A stretch of DNA of 54,580 nucleotides from Agrilactobacillus fermenti (GCF_021030645.1 NZ_JACGCJ010000020.1:1-54580); one strand, 5' to 3'; positions 1 through 9,594 are shown, numbered from the stretch's first letter. Translations and numbers: made by a program. Notes: generated from the sequence alone by a model not told the origin.

Positions 1-56
1 TTACACAACCATTTGGTATGTGCCAAACTGTTGTATTGATTCGCCATTTGTTTTTT

Positions 57-121
57 CCCTCTTTCAAATAGATTGATTGGCCTGAACATCCAATATTCTA
101 TCTGAAAAGAGGGCTTTTTTG
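57..121 (+). terminator. Long-stem terminator-like hairpin at the left edge
   Basis: The arms at 57-72 and 97-113 are nearly complementary (CCCTCTTT against AAAGAGGG, extending to ATAGA/TCTAT). A smaller ATTGG/CCAAT pair sits in the loop, and the structure is followed by a run of T. This would end a plus-strand gene lying left of the window. Nothing coding is supported in 1-302. Confidence 0.6.
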
Positions 122-137
122 CATAGCAATTGAACAC

Positions 138-156
138 CCACCCGCATAGCGGGTGG
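138..156. repeat. Perfect 8-bp hairpin with 3-nt loop, IS200/IS605-end-like
   Basis: The sequence CCACCCGC-ATA-GCGGGTGG is a perfect compact hairpin. A second small hairpin (GTACC-TTAT-GGTAC) follows at 168-181. Short GC-rich hairpins of this kind occur at the ends of IS200/IS605 elements, but no transposase is visible here, so the assignment is a guess. Confidence 0.35.
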
Positions 157-208
157 TTTACTGTTTCGTACCTTATGGTACTCAACTAGGTCTAAAGACA
201 CTAATCCA

Positions 209-251
209 AAAAATGACCAAAAGCAAAATCAGTTTTACTTTTGGTCATTTA
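209..251 (-). terminator. Terminator of the rhamnose operon
   Basis: A perfect 13-bp inverted repeat (AAATGACCAAAAG at 211 with its complement ending near 250) is followed on the minus strand by six T. It lies about 50 bp beyond the rhaD stop and is therefore the likely operon end. Confidence 0.85.
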
Positions 252-302
252 CAGGATTGGGATTATTTTATGACAAATATTACTTTTTTATGGAACTGCC
301 GG

Positions 303-1190
303 TTATTTTACTGTTTCACGAATCATGGATTTACCATCCATAAATTCAGGATTAGGTGTCAGGTCAAACCGTTTAGCCAGCTTAACCAGATCCGCATCTG
401 AGATCTCAGCGAGACATTCGCCGCCTTGAGCTTGGATCGTAGTATAGATCTGAGCTGCCTTTTCGACAGTTTCGATCAGACCATAAGTCTCGTCAATGGA
501 ATCTCCAGCCGCGAAGATACCATGGTGCGGCCACATCACGACCCGAAAATCGGCCATCTTATCAGCCGTTGCTTGACCGATCTCATTCGTGCCTGGTGTC
601 ATGTAAGGCAGGATCCCCAAGCCTTCAGGGAACACGACGATAGATTCAGCCTGCATCTTCCAAAGGATCCGACTGAATGTCTTCTCGTCTTGAGGGACAG
701 TGAAAGACATGGCGATCAGATTCGTTGGATGGCAATGCATGACTACCCGTTGATCTGGATCTTGCTTTAATCTTTGGATATGCGTCATCAAATGTGATGG
801 AAATTCACTGGTAGGTTGGCCGCCATCATTGAAGCCCCAGAGCAAGTCGGCACTATGACCATCGTCGGAGATCTTGACTAAGCCCGTATCTCGTTCTGGA
901 AAATCAATGACGTTCTTGAAGTAGCGGCCAGTCCCGGTGACTAAGAAGTAAGTCCCCTTCAAAGCACTGGCATCAAAGTCGATGGGGATATTGCGGAGAA
1001 CTTGATGGACATCGCTATAAGCACTGACTTCAGCTTCAGTCAAGCGATAGCTGACGTTGCCCCCATTCCGTTCGTCCCAGCCATGACGATACAATTCATT
1101 GGTGATCTTACGCATTTCAGTCACATAAGGTGAATTGACAAAAGTTTCTTTGTCACTACCTGGTTTGAGAAAATCATTGCGTGAATTCAA
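303..1190 (-). CDS. rhaD: Rhamnulose-1-phosphate aldolase
   Basis: Zinc-dependent class II aldolase that splits L-rhamnulose 1-phosphate into dihydroxyacetone phosphate and L-lactaldehyde, the last step of cytoplasmic rhamnose breakdown. The 295 residues are close to the family length. The zinc-binding HCH motif (VMHCHPTN) lies near residue 153, with a third histidine in PHHGIFAAG near the C-terminus. The N-terminal [14 protein letters not shown] stretch is characteristic of the aldolase/epimerase fold. The start is TTG, supported by an AAAGGAG site 8 nt upstream; no better ATG exists. It is the last gene of the minus-strand rha operon, 111 bp after rhaA, and is followed by a strong terminator. 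No truncation is seen. Confidence 0.95.
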   Translation of the reverse strand: MNSRNDFLKPGSDKETFVNSPYVTEMRKITNELYRHGWDERNGGNVSYRLTEAEVSAYSDVHQVLRNIPIDFDASALKGTYFLVTGTGRYFKNVIDFPERDTGLVKISDDGHSADLLWGFNDGGQPTSEFPSHLMTHIQRLKQDPDQRVVMHCHPTNLIAMSFTVPQDEKTFSRILWKMQAESIVVFPEGLGILPYMTPGTNEIGQATADKMADFRVVMWPHHGIFAAGDSIDETYGLIETVEKAAQIYTTIQAQGGECLAEISDADLVKLAKRFDLTPNPEFMDGKSMIRETVK

Positions 1191-1301
1191 ATTGATTACT
1201 CCTTTTTGATATAAATCTTCTTTAATATCATTTTTTGTCTGTGAAAATGTCGGAAGTACATGGATAAAGGATTTGAAGTACCTTACTTAAAAAAATCAAG
1301 A

Positions 1302-2567
1302 CTAGTCACGTTTGAATTGAACATCTTTTTCATATTGACGAATATTGTTCATCCAGTCTAAGCCAACTGGTGTACCGTTATCAGCACAGAACTTGTCCCA
1401 AACAGCACCAAATGGATAAGATTTTAATTCTTCAGTTTCAGCCAATCTTTGAGTAAAGTCGAAGTTTTCTTCGGCTTTCTTCAAGTCGTCAATTGGTGCT
1501 AACATAGCTTGCAATAGAGCCTTTTGTGTTGCACGTGCCCCGATGACCCAAGCAGCAACACGGTTGATTGTAGCATCAAAGAAGTCTAAGCCAATATTTG
1601 TCTTACTTAATTCATTATCACGAACTAGAGAACGAGCAATGCGGATCAAAGCATCATCAAAGATAACTACGTGGTCAGAATCCCAGCGTACTGGCCGAGA
1701 AACATGTAACATTAAGCCCTTGCCGAATGGGAAGTAGGCAGAGAACTTGTCTGAAACATCCTCAGTTGGATGGAAGTGTCCAGCATCAATTGTCCAGATC
1801 TTACCACGGCTGATCGCATAATTTTGATAGAATTCATGAGAACCGACCGTATAAGATTCGATCCCAGTACCGAATAACTTACCTTCAAAGGCTTCCATTG
1901 TATTCTTTTCAGGTAATTCTTTCTTAATAATTTGGTCTAATGAATCAATTAAGCGCTTTCTCGGAGTGGCTTTGTCAACAGGATTATCTTTATAACCATC
2001 TGGAATCCAGAAGTTATTGATAGATTGTTGTCCTAATTGTTCACCGAAGTAATTGGCAATTTCACGAGAACGTTTCCCATGTTCAATCCAAAAATCACGA
2101 ATACCTTTATCAGGGCTAGCTAAAGTAAAGTTATTCACAACTTTAGGATGGGAGAAGAAAGTCCCGTTCATATCGAGACCAACACCTTCTTGTTTCGCCC
2201 AATCAACCCAATACTTAAAGTCTTCTGGCTCTAGTTCGTCCAAGTCCTTTTTCTTATCAGTAACCGCATAAATCGCATGCAGTTGAACTTTATGACTGCC
2301 AGGAATGAGTGACAAAGCTTCATGTAAATCTGAAGTTAATTCATCAGGGGTCCTAGCAATCCCCGGATAATTCCCAGAAACACCGATCCCACCAGTTAAT
2401 TCAGCACCTGGGAATAAGAAGCCATGAATATCATCGCCTTGCCAGCAATGGATCGATAGTTTGACTTTCTTCAATTGTGCCATTGCCTTTTCAGTATCTA
2501 CGCCAATTTCGGCGTAACGTTCCTTTGCTGCTTCATATGCTTGATCGATATTTTGTGTTTTAACCAT
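1302..2567 (-). CDS. rhaA: L-rhamnose isomerase
   Basis: Converts L-rhamnose to L-rhamnulose, the first committed step of the pathway. It is a metal-dependent TIM-barrel isomerase of 421 residues, the normal family length. Family signatures include WQGDDIHGF near residue 43, NNFWIPDGYKD, the metal-site region TIDAGHFHPTEDVS and GLDFFDATINRVAAW. A TTG lies one codon upstream, but ATG at 2567 is preferred because GGAGG is 8 nt before it. The gene follows rhaM by 16 bp, so the two are co-transcribed. Only the gap to rhaD is longer, and no terminator is seen there. Confidence 0.96.
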   Translation of the reverse strand: MVKTQNIDQAYEAAKERYAEIGVDTEKAMAQLKKVKLSIHCWQGDDIHGFLFPGAELTGGIGVSGNYPGIARTPDELTSDLHEALSLIPGSHKVQLHAIYAVTDKKKDLDELEPEDFKYWVDWAKQEGVGLDMNGTFFSHPKVVNNFTLASPDKGIRDFWIEHGKRSREIANYFGEQLGQQSINNFWIPDGYKDNPVDKATPRKRLIDSLDQIIKKELPEKNTMEAFEGKLFGTGIESYTVGSHEFYQNYAISRGKIWTIDAGHFHPTEDVSDKFSAYFPFGKGLMLHVSRPVRWDSDHVVIFDDALIRIARSLVRDNELSKTNIGLDFFDATINRVAAWVIGARATQKALLQAMLAPIDDLKKAEENFDFTQRLAETEELKSYPFGAVWDKFCADNGTPVGLDWMNNIRQYEKDVQFKRD

Positions 2568-2583
2568 CAAAAATGCCTCCTAA

Positions 2584-2898
2584 TTAATCTAAGTGAAATA
2601 CTTCTGTTAAGTCTGTGGCAACTGGGCTGTTATCTGCATTGGTAGCCATCAATGGTTCCATATAAGCCCACCACTTCTTGCAAATCTCTGTATTTGCAAT
2701 TTCGTTATATTTAGCAACATCTGGAACTTCCAGATAAGCAAACAATTCACCATTATCTTTATTCAAGAAAATAGAATAATTGCTTGCACCGTGTGCCTTC
2801 AATGCTTGTTTCATTTCAGGCCACAATTCGGAATGCCGTTTTTGATACTCATCATAAGCATCCTTATGGAGATACATAATTTGTCCGATCCGTGCCAC
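2584..2898 (-). CDS. rhaM: L-rhamnose mutarotase
   Basis: Small enzyme (104 residues) that interconverts the alpha and beta anomers of L-rhamnose so the isomerase receives its preferred form. The RhaM family is recognised by the N-terminal [18 protein letters not shown], the SNYSIFL strand and the conserved tryptophans in [11 protein letters not shown]. The start is GTG with a G-rich ribosome site (AGGGGGG) that overlaps the rhaB stop region. It lies between rhaB (13 bp) and rhaA (16 bp), so it is tightly placed in the operon. Confidence 0.95.
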   Translation of the reverse strand: MARIGQIMYLHKDAYDEYQKRHSELWPEMKQALKAHGASNYSIFLNKDNGELFAYLEVPDVAKYNEIANTEICKKWWAYMEPLMATNADNSPVATDLTEVFHLD

Positions 2899-2911
2899 TA
2901 ATCTCGCCCCC

Positions 2912-4381
2912 CTAAATTGTTTGCGTTAATTTATGTTTCAAAAAAGCTTGATACCGCTGTAAGATACCGTCATAATTCTTATTTTCAGGTTGATAGGTCT
3001 TAAGGTCACAGGAATCGGCAACCAATTGACGTGCAGCCGCTAAGTTGGCAACTTCACCCGTTGTAATCATTTGAACGAGAATGTTCCCGATTGCCGTAGC
3101 TTCACTTGGACCAGCAATAACAGGGATCTTAGCCAAGGTACTCGTTAATTGATTCATTAAGGCAACGTTACTGCCGCCACCAACAATATTTAACTTCTCA
3201 ATTGGTTCATCCAAAATTTGACCTAGCTTTTCAATCTCATTAGCATAGAACAACGATAAATTACTATAAACCGCCATCATCAATTGTCCCGGTGTTTCCG
3301 GGATTGTCTGTTCTGTCTCGCGACAATAATCCTGAATTTCTTGAATCATATTCTCTGGATTTTCGAAACGCTTATCGTTTACATCAATAAATTGCTGGAA
3401 AGGTTGTTCTTGACTAGCCAAGTCAGCCAATTCCGCAAATGAATACTGATCATTTAATTCTCGTTTAATACATTGAGCCATCCAAAGACCCATAATATTT
3501 TTCAAGAACCGATAAGTCCCATAGGCACCCCACTCATTGGTATAGTTCTCATGAAAAGCATCTAAGCCGTTCTCTGGCGTATTCAATTCTGTTCCTAATA
3601 ACGACCAAGTACCTGAGCTTAAGAAAGCCCAATGTTCACCCTTACCGGGGGTGCCAACAACAGCGGAAGCAGTATCATGAGTAGCCACCGTAATCACTTC
3701 TGTTTGTGGAATATCATGATCTTTATGCCACTGCTCACAAACTGGTCCTAAAACGGTTCCAGGGTCAACTAGCTTTGGAAATTGATCGGTTGTGACATTC
3801 ACTTTCTTCAATAGATCTTTATCAAATAGACCTTCACGCAAATTCAACATCTGAGTTGTTGAGGCATTCGTTACCTCAGTTACAGCATTATTAGTCAATT
3901 TATAACCAATATAATCAGGTATCATTAAGATTTTATCGGCTTTGGCTAACAAATCTTTATCCTCAGAATATAACTGATATAGCGTATTGAAATCTTGGAA
4001 CTGGATGCCCGTTTTTTCATAAATATATTCACGTGGTAGATCAGTGGTTAATTTTTGAATAGCTGTTGACGTCCGTTTATCCCGATAACTGATGGGGTCA
4101 GCTAGTTTGTTGCCAGCTTTATCGACTAATACATAATCAACGGCCCAAGTATCAATGCCAAGCTGAACGTCATCAATACCCTTTGCCTTGACCTTTTCTA
4201 GACCAGCAATCACTTCATTTACTAGGTGATCGATATCCCAACGGTCATGCCCAGCTTTTTGATTGAAACCATTCTTAAAGCGATGAACTTCTTCAATCTG
4301 CATTTTACCGTTTTCAACATGGGATAACATTAAGCGCCCACTTGACGCACCAATGTCGACAGCAACATAAGACTTACTCAT
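2912..4381 (-). CDS. rhaB: Rhamnulokinase
   Basis: FGGY-family kinase that phosphorylates L-rhamnulose at C1 using ATP. The 489 residues match the family length. Visible signatures are the N-terminal phosphate-binding segment [12 protein letters not shown], the substrate region [11 protein letters not shown], the second-domain [12 protein letters not shown] and the adenosine-site motif [12 protein letters not shown] near residue 400. The ATG has GGAG 10 nt upstream. It sits 28 bp downstream of the transporter gene and directly before rhaM, consistent with a single transcript. No missing key motifs were noticed. Confidence 0.96.
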   Translation of the reverse strand: MSKSYVAVDIGASSGRLMLSHVENGKMQIEEVHRFKNGFNQKAGHDRWDIDHLVNEVIAGLEKVKAKGIDDVQLGIDTWAVDYVLVDKAGNKLADPISYRDKRTSTAIQKLTTDLPREYIYEKTGIQFQDFNTLYQLYSEDKDLLAKADKILMIPDYIGYKLTNNAVTEVTNASTTQMLNLREGLFDKDLLKKVNVTTDQFPKLVDPGTVLGPVCEQWHKDHDIPQTEVITVATHDTASAVVGTPGKGEHWAFLSSGTWSLLGTELNTPENGLDAFHENYTNEWGAYGTYRFLKNIMGLWMAQCIKRELNDQYSFAELADLASQEQPFQQFIDVNDKRFENPENMIQEIQDYCRETEQTIPETPGQLMMAVYSNLSLFYANEIEKLGQILDEPIEKLNIVGGGSNVALMNQLTSTLAKIPVIAGPSEATAIGNILVQMITTGEVANLAAARQLVADSCDLKTYQPENKNYDGILQRYQAFLKHKLTQTI

Positions 4382-4409
4382 ACTGACAAAACTCCTTTAC
4401 TGCAATTTT

Positions 4410-5768
4410 CTAAGCGCGATTGGTTGATCCGTTTGGAACTGAATCTACTTTGGTTTGACTGGTTGTCCCTTGATGCTTAGCAGCTTTATGCGTGTCTAAA
4501 ACATAAGCCTTACCATAACGTTCCATAGTAATCTCATCCAAGGATTTGCCACGTGTATGTGGTGCCCAAACAGTACCAACGATCAAGGAAACGGCTAACA
4601 AAGCAATCATAAAGATACCGGCAGTTTGGAAACCTAATGTTTGTAGAATCGTTGGGAAGATGATAGACCAAACACCTGCTGAAGCCCGAACGACGAAGAA
4701 CATAATGCCTTGCGAACCGGCCCTGAATTTTGTTGGGAATAACTCAGTTGCCCATAATGCATACCAAGCTTGAGCACCAATTCCGGCAGAGATGCCCCAA
4801 AGTGCAACGAATGTCCAAAGACTAGCCGAACTCTTCATACCGGCAAAGGTCAAAACAACCCATGAAGCCAAGGCCATAGCCGCACCAACAAAGAAGAAGA
4901 TACGATGGTTAGCCCGATCACCATATTTCGCAAACCCAAAGTAAGTTGCAGCGGCGGTTAAGATCCAAAGCACAGCTTGTAATAAATTAGCCTGCATATT
5001 GGACAAGCCACCAGCAGTTTCATAAACGTATGGCATGAAGAAGCCCATTGCACCGGCGACTAAATTCCAAAACATGTAAACACCAATCAAGAATAACAGT
5101 GATTTGACACTGACCATATTGGAGAAAAGATCTTTGTATGGATGTTCTTTCTTGCCCTCGCGTTTTTCTTGAGCTTTTTGATCGACCCATTCTTGAGATT
5201 CCTCCAATTTGCTTTGCAAACGCCAAGCAATGAAAGCTACTAATGTTAAGAAAGCGAATAAGATTCGATTACCCATCAAACCCATAGGTGCAAGTAGTAC
5301 GCCACCAACGAAAATAATGGCAGGTCCTAATGACCAAGCAAACTGTGAAATTCCGATATTTTTTGCTCGATTATTACCTTCAGAGGTTTCAGAAATATAA
5401 GTCCAAGAGGCGGGTACCCCAGCACCAACGGCAATACCAGTAACAAGGAAGCCAGCAAGCAGCATCACGAAGTTTTGCGATAGCGCTACCAAAATTGTGC
5501 CGACCATATAAACTAACATATCATACGTATAAATAACTTTGCGGCCATACTTATCTGACAAACGACCACCGATCAAAGCCCCGATGGCTGAACCAAAAGC
5601 ATTAGCACTTAACGCGCCTAGTAACCCAACTTCAAAACTTGATAAGCCAAGTGCTTTGGTCCACAAAGTTAAACCACTGGCACCAGCAACAATTGATCCC
5701 GAATCCAAGAAGTTGGTGATGGAAACTGTAACGGTTGATTTTAACGAACTACTTTTTCCGTCACTCAT
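4410..5768 (-). CDS. MFS sugar transporter, likely L-rhamnose uptake
   Basis: Membrane protein of 452 residues with about 12 hydrophobic helices. The MFS loop motif GRLSDKYGRK lies after helix 2, and sugar-porter-like features follow, with PTKFRAGSQG after helix 10 and HTRGKSLDEIT at the C-terminus. It is the first gene of the rhamnose operon, so proton-coupled rhamnose uptake is the natural inference; the substrate itself cannot be read from the sequence. It is not the RhaT family of enterobacteria. The start has GGAGG 10 nt upstream. The divergent space to the regulator is about 115 bp and holds a cre site. Confidence 0.85.
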   Translation of the reverse strand: MSDGKSSSLKSTVTVSITNFLDSGSIVAGASGLTLWTKALGLSSFEVGLLGALSANAFGSAIGALIGGRLSDKYGRKVIYTYDMLVYMVGTILVALSQNFVMLLAGFLVTGIAVGAGVPASWTYISETSEGNNRAKNIGISQFAWSLGPAIIFVGGVLLAPMGLMGNRILFAFLTLVAFIAWRLQSKLEESQEWVDQKAQEKREGKKEHPYKDLFSNMVSVKSLLFLIGVYMFWNLVAGAMGFFMPYVYETAGGLSNMQANLLQAVLWILTAAATYFGFAKYGDRANHRIFFFVGAAMALASWVVLTFAGMKSSASLWTFVALWGISAGIGAQAWYALWATELFPTKFRAGSQGIMFFVVRASAGVWSIIFPTILQTLGFQTAGIFMIALLAVSLIVGTVWAPHTRGKSLDEITMERYGKAYVLDTHKAAKHQGTTSQTKVDSVPNGSTNRA

Positions 5769-5807
5769 AATTTATTTACCTCCAAACATATTTGATTACA
5801 TTTGAAG

Positions 5808-5821
5808 TTTAACCGCTTACA
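5808..5821. promoter_or_regulatory. cre site (CcpA) between rhamnose transporter and regulator
   Basis: Read on the minus strand, TGTAAGCGGTTAAA matches the cre consensus TGWAANCGNTNWCA at all but one of the fixed positions. It lies 40 bp upstream of the operon start codon and overlaps the probable -35 of the divergent regulator, whose -10 is TACAAT at 5831-5836. Carbon catabolite repression of both directions is inferred. Confidence 0.7.
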
Positions 5822-5883
5822 TAGTTGTGCTACAATGACAAATGAATTTATTAAAAGTATCATTTATACAGGAGCGATATGAT

Positions 5884-6900
5884 ATGAATGCTGAGATACT
5901 CGATTATTTAACTAGAATCAACCCAATTGAAAAAAAGCAACTCAAAAGCAAACAATTTCACAATGATATCCCAAATTCCGCTGTTAATAAGAATTTGACT
6001 ATTGAGTTAAAGACACCAGTACTGAATAACTACTATTTCAAAAACAAAGATATCTTTGTTCGTAAACACAATCGCTTTGCCCCTTACCCTACCCACGCCC
6101 ACGAATTTTTGGAAATGAATTATATGTTAAAAGGCCAAGCTAATGAAGTCGTTAATGGTGAATCTGTTCATTTGGGACAAGGTGATTTAATCCTATTAGA
6201 TGTTGGCTGTCGTCACTCGATTGGAACGTTATCCAAGGAAGATATCATGATCAACATCCTATTTCGTGACCAAGACATTAATATTGATATGCTAAATGAA
6301 CTGCGCAGTAACCAAAGTGTTTTCTATGAATTCTTAGTCAATCGAGCTGTCAAACGAACCAATCAAAAATCTTATCTAATTTTTAGAAGCGATGCCAATG
6401 GCAACAGTGAGATCCAAGTCACCTTAGATCATATCATTGAGGAATATTTTGGTTCTAAGCCTTTTGCTAACGCAATCATTAAAGATTATCTATCCATTTT
6501 ATTTATCCAAATTGTTCGCAATTATAAGATCAAAGCTCGACCTACGACCGTCTCACAACAGCTTGTAATGAAACTGCTAAAAGAAATCAATCGTAACTAT
6601 CAAAATATTACTTTGGATAAATTAGCTAAGAAATTTAATTACAACAAAAATTACCTCAGTAATCTATTTAAACAAGAAGTTGGTAAAACTTTTTCTGACG
6701 CTTTAACTCAGGAGCGCTTAATTCACGCGCGCACAATGGTTACATCTACAACGATGCCCATTGCTGATATCATGGAAAGTGTGGGTATCAGCAATAAGAA
6801 GTTTTTCTATGACAAATACAAGGCTGCGTACCATACAACCCCAGGTAAAGACCGTTCTGCTGCTGAAAATAAAAAGGTTAGCACACCCTTCAATCTGTAA
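5884..6900 (+). CDS. AraC-family regulator of the rhamnose operon (RhaR/RhaS-like)
   Basis: Transcription factor of 338 residues with an N-terminal cupin sugar-sensing half (PTHAHEFLEMNYMLKG, about residues 75-90) and a C-terminal AraC double helix-turn-helix (TLDKLAKKFNYNKNYLSNLF and IADIMESVGISNKKFFYDKY). An in-frame ATG exists at 5842, but it lies at or next to the likely transcription start after the -10 TACAAT. The ATG at 5884 has GGAG 9 nt upstream and is chosen. Divergent placement next to the rha operon suggests a rhamnose-responsive activator. DNA half-sites for it were not identified with confidence. Confidence 0.88.
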   Translation: MNAEILDYLTRINPIEKKQLKSKQFHNDIPNSAVNKNLTIELKTPVLNNYYFKNKDIFVRKHNRFAPYPTHAHEFLEMNYMLKGQANEVVNGESVHLGQGDLILLDVGCRHSIGTLSKEDIMINILFRDQDINIDMLNELRSNQSVFYEFLVNRAVKRTNQKSYLIFRSDANGNSEIQVTLDHIIEEYFGSKPFANAIIKDYLSILFIQIVRNYKIKARPTTVSQQLVMKLLKEINRNYQNITLDKLAKKFNYNKNYLSNLFKQEVGKTFSDALTQERLIHARTMVTSTTMPIADIMESVGISNKKFFYDKYKAAYHTTPGKDRSAAENKKVSTPFNL

Positions 6901-7000
6901 ATATGATACTTTAAATAATGCTAGAAACCTTGAGATGCTGTTATAATTGACAATTCGTGTATCAATTATTCAGCTTTTTTTGTAGGATATAAGAAACCGC

Positions 7001-7029
7001 TTGCAACGATCTACCAATTGTGAAATGAT
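7001..7029 (+). promoter_or_regulatory. Weak promoter candidate for the alcohol dehydrogenase
   Basis: TTGCAA at 7001 and AATGAT at 7024 are separated by 17 bp and lie about 45 bp before the start codon. Both boxes are imperfect. The rest of 6901-7073 shows nothing else clear. Confidence 0.3.
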
Positions 7030-7073
7030 ATTCAATGTAAACAGAAATAATACTGAATGGAGTCTGATAGAAC

Positions 7074-8195
7074 ATGAAAATCAAAGCTGCTGTTGTTGAA
7101 AAACAAGGCGCACCTTTCGTTATGAAAGATGACATTGAACTTGCACCAATGGGCCCTGATGACGTCCAAGTACATATGGTTGCCACTGGGATCTGTCACT
7201 CAGATGAAGCTTTACGTAAGGGTGATGCAGTTATCGGCTATCCCATTGTTTTAGGCCATGAAGGCTCTGGCATCGTGGAAAAAGTCGGTGATAATGTTCA
7301 AAACTTCAAACCCGGTGATCACGTTGTGCTTTCATTTTATGCTTGCCGTAACTGTGAAAACTGTTTGAAAGGTGTTCCAACCCAATGCCTACACTATGCT
7401 GACAATAACCTCTCTGGTGTCCGGCCAGATGGTTCTGATCACTTTACTGAAGATGGTCATCGTGTTTCTGATATGTTTGACCAATCTTCTTTCACGACAA
7501 CAACCGTTGTTCGTGAAGCCAATTGTGTTAAAGTTCCAAAAGACGTTGACTTACGTAAATTAGGTCCACTGGGTTGTGGTTATGTCACTGGTAGCGGGAC
7601 TGTCTTAAATACATTGAAACCTAAACCAGGTGAAACAATTGCTGTCTTCGGTACTGGAGCTGTTGGCTTAGCCGCAATGATGGCTGGTCGTATCTCTGGC
7701 TGTACTGAAGTTATTGCCGTTGATATCGTTGATTCTCGTCTTGAATTAGCGAAAGAATTAGGTGCCACTCACGCCATCAATAGTAAGAATGAAGACCCCG
7801 TTGCAGCTATCAAGAAATTGACTAATGGTTATGGCGTTGATTATGCTGTTGACACGACCGGTGTAACTGCTGTCATGGAGAGCTCAATTAAAGCGTTGAA
7901 CCAAGGTGGCGTCAGTGCATGTATCGCCGTTACCCCTCATCATATCGATGTTGATACTTGGAATGACTTGTGTGTCGATGACAAATCCGTTATTGGAGTC
8001 AATATGGGTGACTCTATTCCACAAATCGACGTGCCAAGATTAATTAAATTCTGGCAACAAGGCATGTTCGATTTCGATAAGACTGAAAAGTTCTATAAAT
8101 TCGACCAAATTAACGAAGCTAATGCTGATTCTGGCAGTGGTAAGACAATCAAACCAGTCCTAGTCATTGATGAAGCTTATAAACCCGGTGAATAA
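7074..8195 (+). CDS. Zinc-dependent alcohol dehydrogenase (MDR family)
   Basis: Medium-chain dehydrogenase of 373 residues with a GroES-like catalytic domain and a Rossmann domain. Catalytic zinc ligands are seen in GICHSD (Cys near residue 40), GHEGSG (His-Glu) and LGCGYVTGSG (Cys). The structural zinc site is the four-cysteine loop CRNCENCLKGVPTQC. The coenzyme motif is FGTGAVGLAAM, and VDIVDSRL follows; the Asp favours NAD(H). The substrate is not known. Its position after the rhamnose regulator makes reduction of lactaldehyde to 1,2-propanediol conceivable, but that is inference. GGAG sits 11 nt before the ATG, and a terminator follows. Confidence 0.9.
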   Translation: MKIKAAVVEKQGAPFVMKDDIELAPMGPDDVQVHMVATGICHSDEALRKGDAVIGYPIVLGHEGSGIVEKVGDNVQNFKPGDHVVLSFYACRNCENCLKGVPTQCLHYADNNLSGVRPDGSDHFTEDGHRVSDMFDQSSFTTTTVVREANCVKVPKDVDLRKLGPLGCGYVTGSGTVLNTLKPKPGETIAVFGTGAVGLAAMMAGRISGCTEVIAVDIVDSRLELAKELGATHAINSKNEDPVAAIKKLTNGYGVDYAVDTTGVTAVMESSIKALNQGGVSACIAVTPHHIDVDTWNDLCVDDKSVIGVNMGDSIPQIDVPRLIKFWQQGMFDFDKTEKFYKFDQINEANADSGSGKTIKPVLVIDEAYKPGE

Positions 8196-8280
8196 TCAGT
8201 TCTGCTTTTAAAACAATTTAAAAATTCCAGCAAACTATGCTTATAAAATCCAACGACCTGCTCAGTTGTTGGTCACAAAA

Positions 8281-8325
8281 AAAAGCCTATCTACAAAACA
8301 TTAATAATTTTGTGGATGGGCTTTT
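8281..8325. terminator. Bidirectional terminator between alcohol dehydrogenase and aminotransferase
   Basis: The 18-nt arms at 8281-8298 and 8308-8325 pair with only two wobble positions. A-rich and T-rich ends on both sides let it serve both converging genes. A second small stem (CCAAC/GTTGG) lies just upstream at 8250-8272. Confidence 0.85.
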
Positions 8326-8359
8326 CTTATAGTCATCAGGTACCTTGGTCTCACGCTCA

Positions 8360-9550
8360 TCAGACCCGCACATGATTTTTATCAAATACATGTAACTTGT
8401 CGATGCGCTGACAAGCTTCTGTAAATCGGGGCTCATCAATCAATAAACCAACACGAACATAGCCTGCGCCACCTGCGCCGAACCCATTTCCAGGAGCCAC
8501 GGCAACACCGGCTTCATTCAATAGCAAGTCGGCAAAACTTTCACTAGTATAGCCCGCTGGCACTGGCATCCAAGCATAAAATGAACCACCAGAAGGATAT
8601 GGCTCCCAACCAATTTTACGGGCCGCTGCCCAGAATTGATTGCGTCGTTTTTCGTAAAGTGCAACTAAAGTACGTACGGTACTTTGGTCACTTTGTAAAG
8701 CTGCAATCCCGGCTTGCTGCACGGCTGGAAAGACGCTGACAAATAAATGGTCTTGAATCAAGTTGATAGCTTCAATGATATCGGCATTTCCCGCCGCGAA
8801 AGCGAGCCGCCAGCCAGCCATATTATATGATTTAGATAAAGTATACATCTCAATGCCAACATCTTTAGCCCCTGGGGTCTGCAAGAAACTCACCGGCCTT
8901 TTACCATCAAAACCAATGGCGCCATAAGCGAAATCATGCACGATCCCAATTTGATTTGCCTTGGCAAAAGCCACCGTATCTTCGAAAAAAGCACGCGTTG
9001 CTACGGCGCCGGTCGGATTGTTAGGATAATTTAGATAAAGAAATTTAGCGGCTTGGGCCACATCCACCGGGATTTCTTGATAGTTAGGCAGAAAATTATT
9101 TTCGGCCCGCAACTTGAAAAGTTCTAGCTTAATTTGTGCCAAAGCCACACTAGACAGGTAATCAGGATAACCGGGATCAGGTAATAACAGCGTCTCTCCT
9201 GGATTCATTAGAGCCAACGGTAACTCAACCAGCCCGGTTTTGGAACCACCCAATACGGCAATTTCTTTTTCAGGATCTAAAGTCACGCCATATTCTCGTT
9301 GGTAAAAATCTGCCGCTGCTTGTTTAAAAGCAGGTAATCCACGGAATAAGGAATACTTATGATTAGCGGGATCTTCACTTGCTTTTTTTAAAGCGTCCAC
9401 AATGAATTTAGGCGTTGGTTGATCAGGATTGCCTTGGCCTAAATTGATCACATCAACACCAGAGGCAATCTTGGCATTAACCTTTTTGACCAAATTAGCA
9501 AAGAATTGTTTCGGTAAGTGTTGTAAAATATCTGATTCAGAAAAATTCAA
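8360..9550 (-). CDS. PLP-dependent class I/II aminotransferase, methionine-linked
   Basis: Fold-type I aminotransferase of 396 residues. Visible motifs are VINLGQGNPDQPTP at the N-terminus, NYPNNPTGA in the cofactor domain, the PLP lysine in TLSKSYNMAGWRL near residue 235 and the C-terminal arginine region YVRVGLL. It resembles the MtnE/YkrV and LL-diaminopimelate-aminotransferase-like branch. It starts 44 bp after metI on the same strand with no terminator between them, so it is probably the last gene of the Met T-box operon. A role in making methionine from its 2-oxo acid, or in degrading it, is inferred. The start is TTG with GGAG about 8 nt upstream. Confidence 0.85.
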   Translation of the reverse strand: MNFSESDILQHLPKQFFANLVKKVNAKIASGVDVINLGQGNPDQPTPKFIVDALKKASEDPANHKYSLFRGLPAFKQAAADFYQREYGVTLDPEKEIAVLGGSKTGLVELPLALMNPGETLLLPDPGYPDYLSSVALAQIKLELFKLRAENNFLPNYQEIPVDVAQAAKFLYLNYPNNPTGAVATRAFFEDTVAFAKANQIGIVHDFAYGAIGFDGKRPVSFLQTPGAKDVGIEMYTLSKSYNMAGWRLAFAAGNADIIEAINLIQDHLFVSVFPAVQQAGIAALQSDQSTVRTLVALYEKRRNQFWAAARKIGWEPYPSGGSFYAWMPVPAGYTSESFADLLLNEAGVAVAPGNGFGAGGAGYVRVGLLIDEPRFTEACQRIDKLHVFDKNHVRV

Positions 9551-9594
9551 ACTGCCATCTCCTAATGTTTGTTCTTTAAGTTACTAAGAAATTA

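Noticed and set aside
426-770. 114-codon open frame on the plus strand
   Set aside because: Antisense to rhaD, which is strongly supported by family motifs; no ribosome site or promoter.
5842-5883. Upstream in-frame ATG of the AraC-type regulator
   Set aside because: It would lie at or next to the transcription start following the TACAAT box and has no ribosome site; the ATG at 5884 has GGAG at 9 nt.
7018-7035. Rex-like site upstream of the alcohol dehydrogenase
   Set aside because: Only the left half (TTGTGA) fits; the right half ATTCAA has three mismatches to TCACAA, so the match is not convincing.
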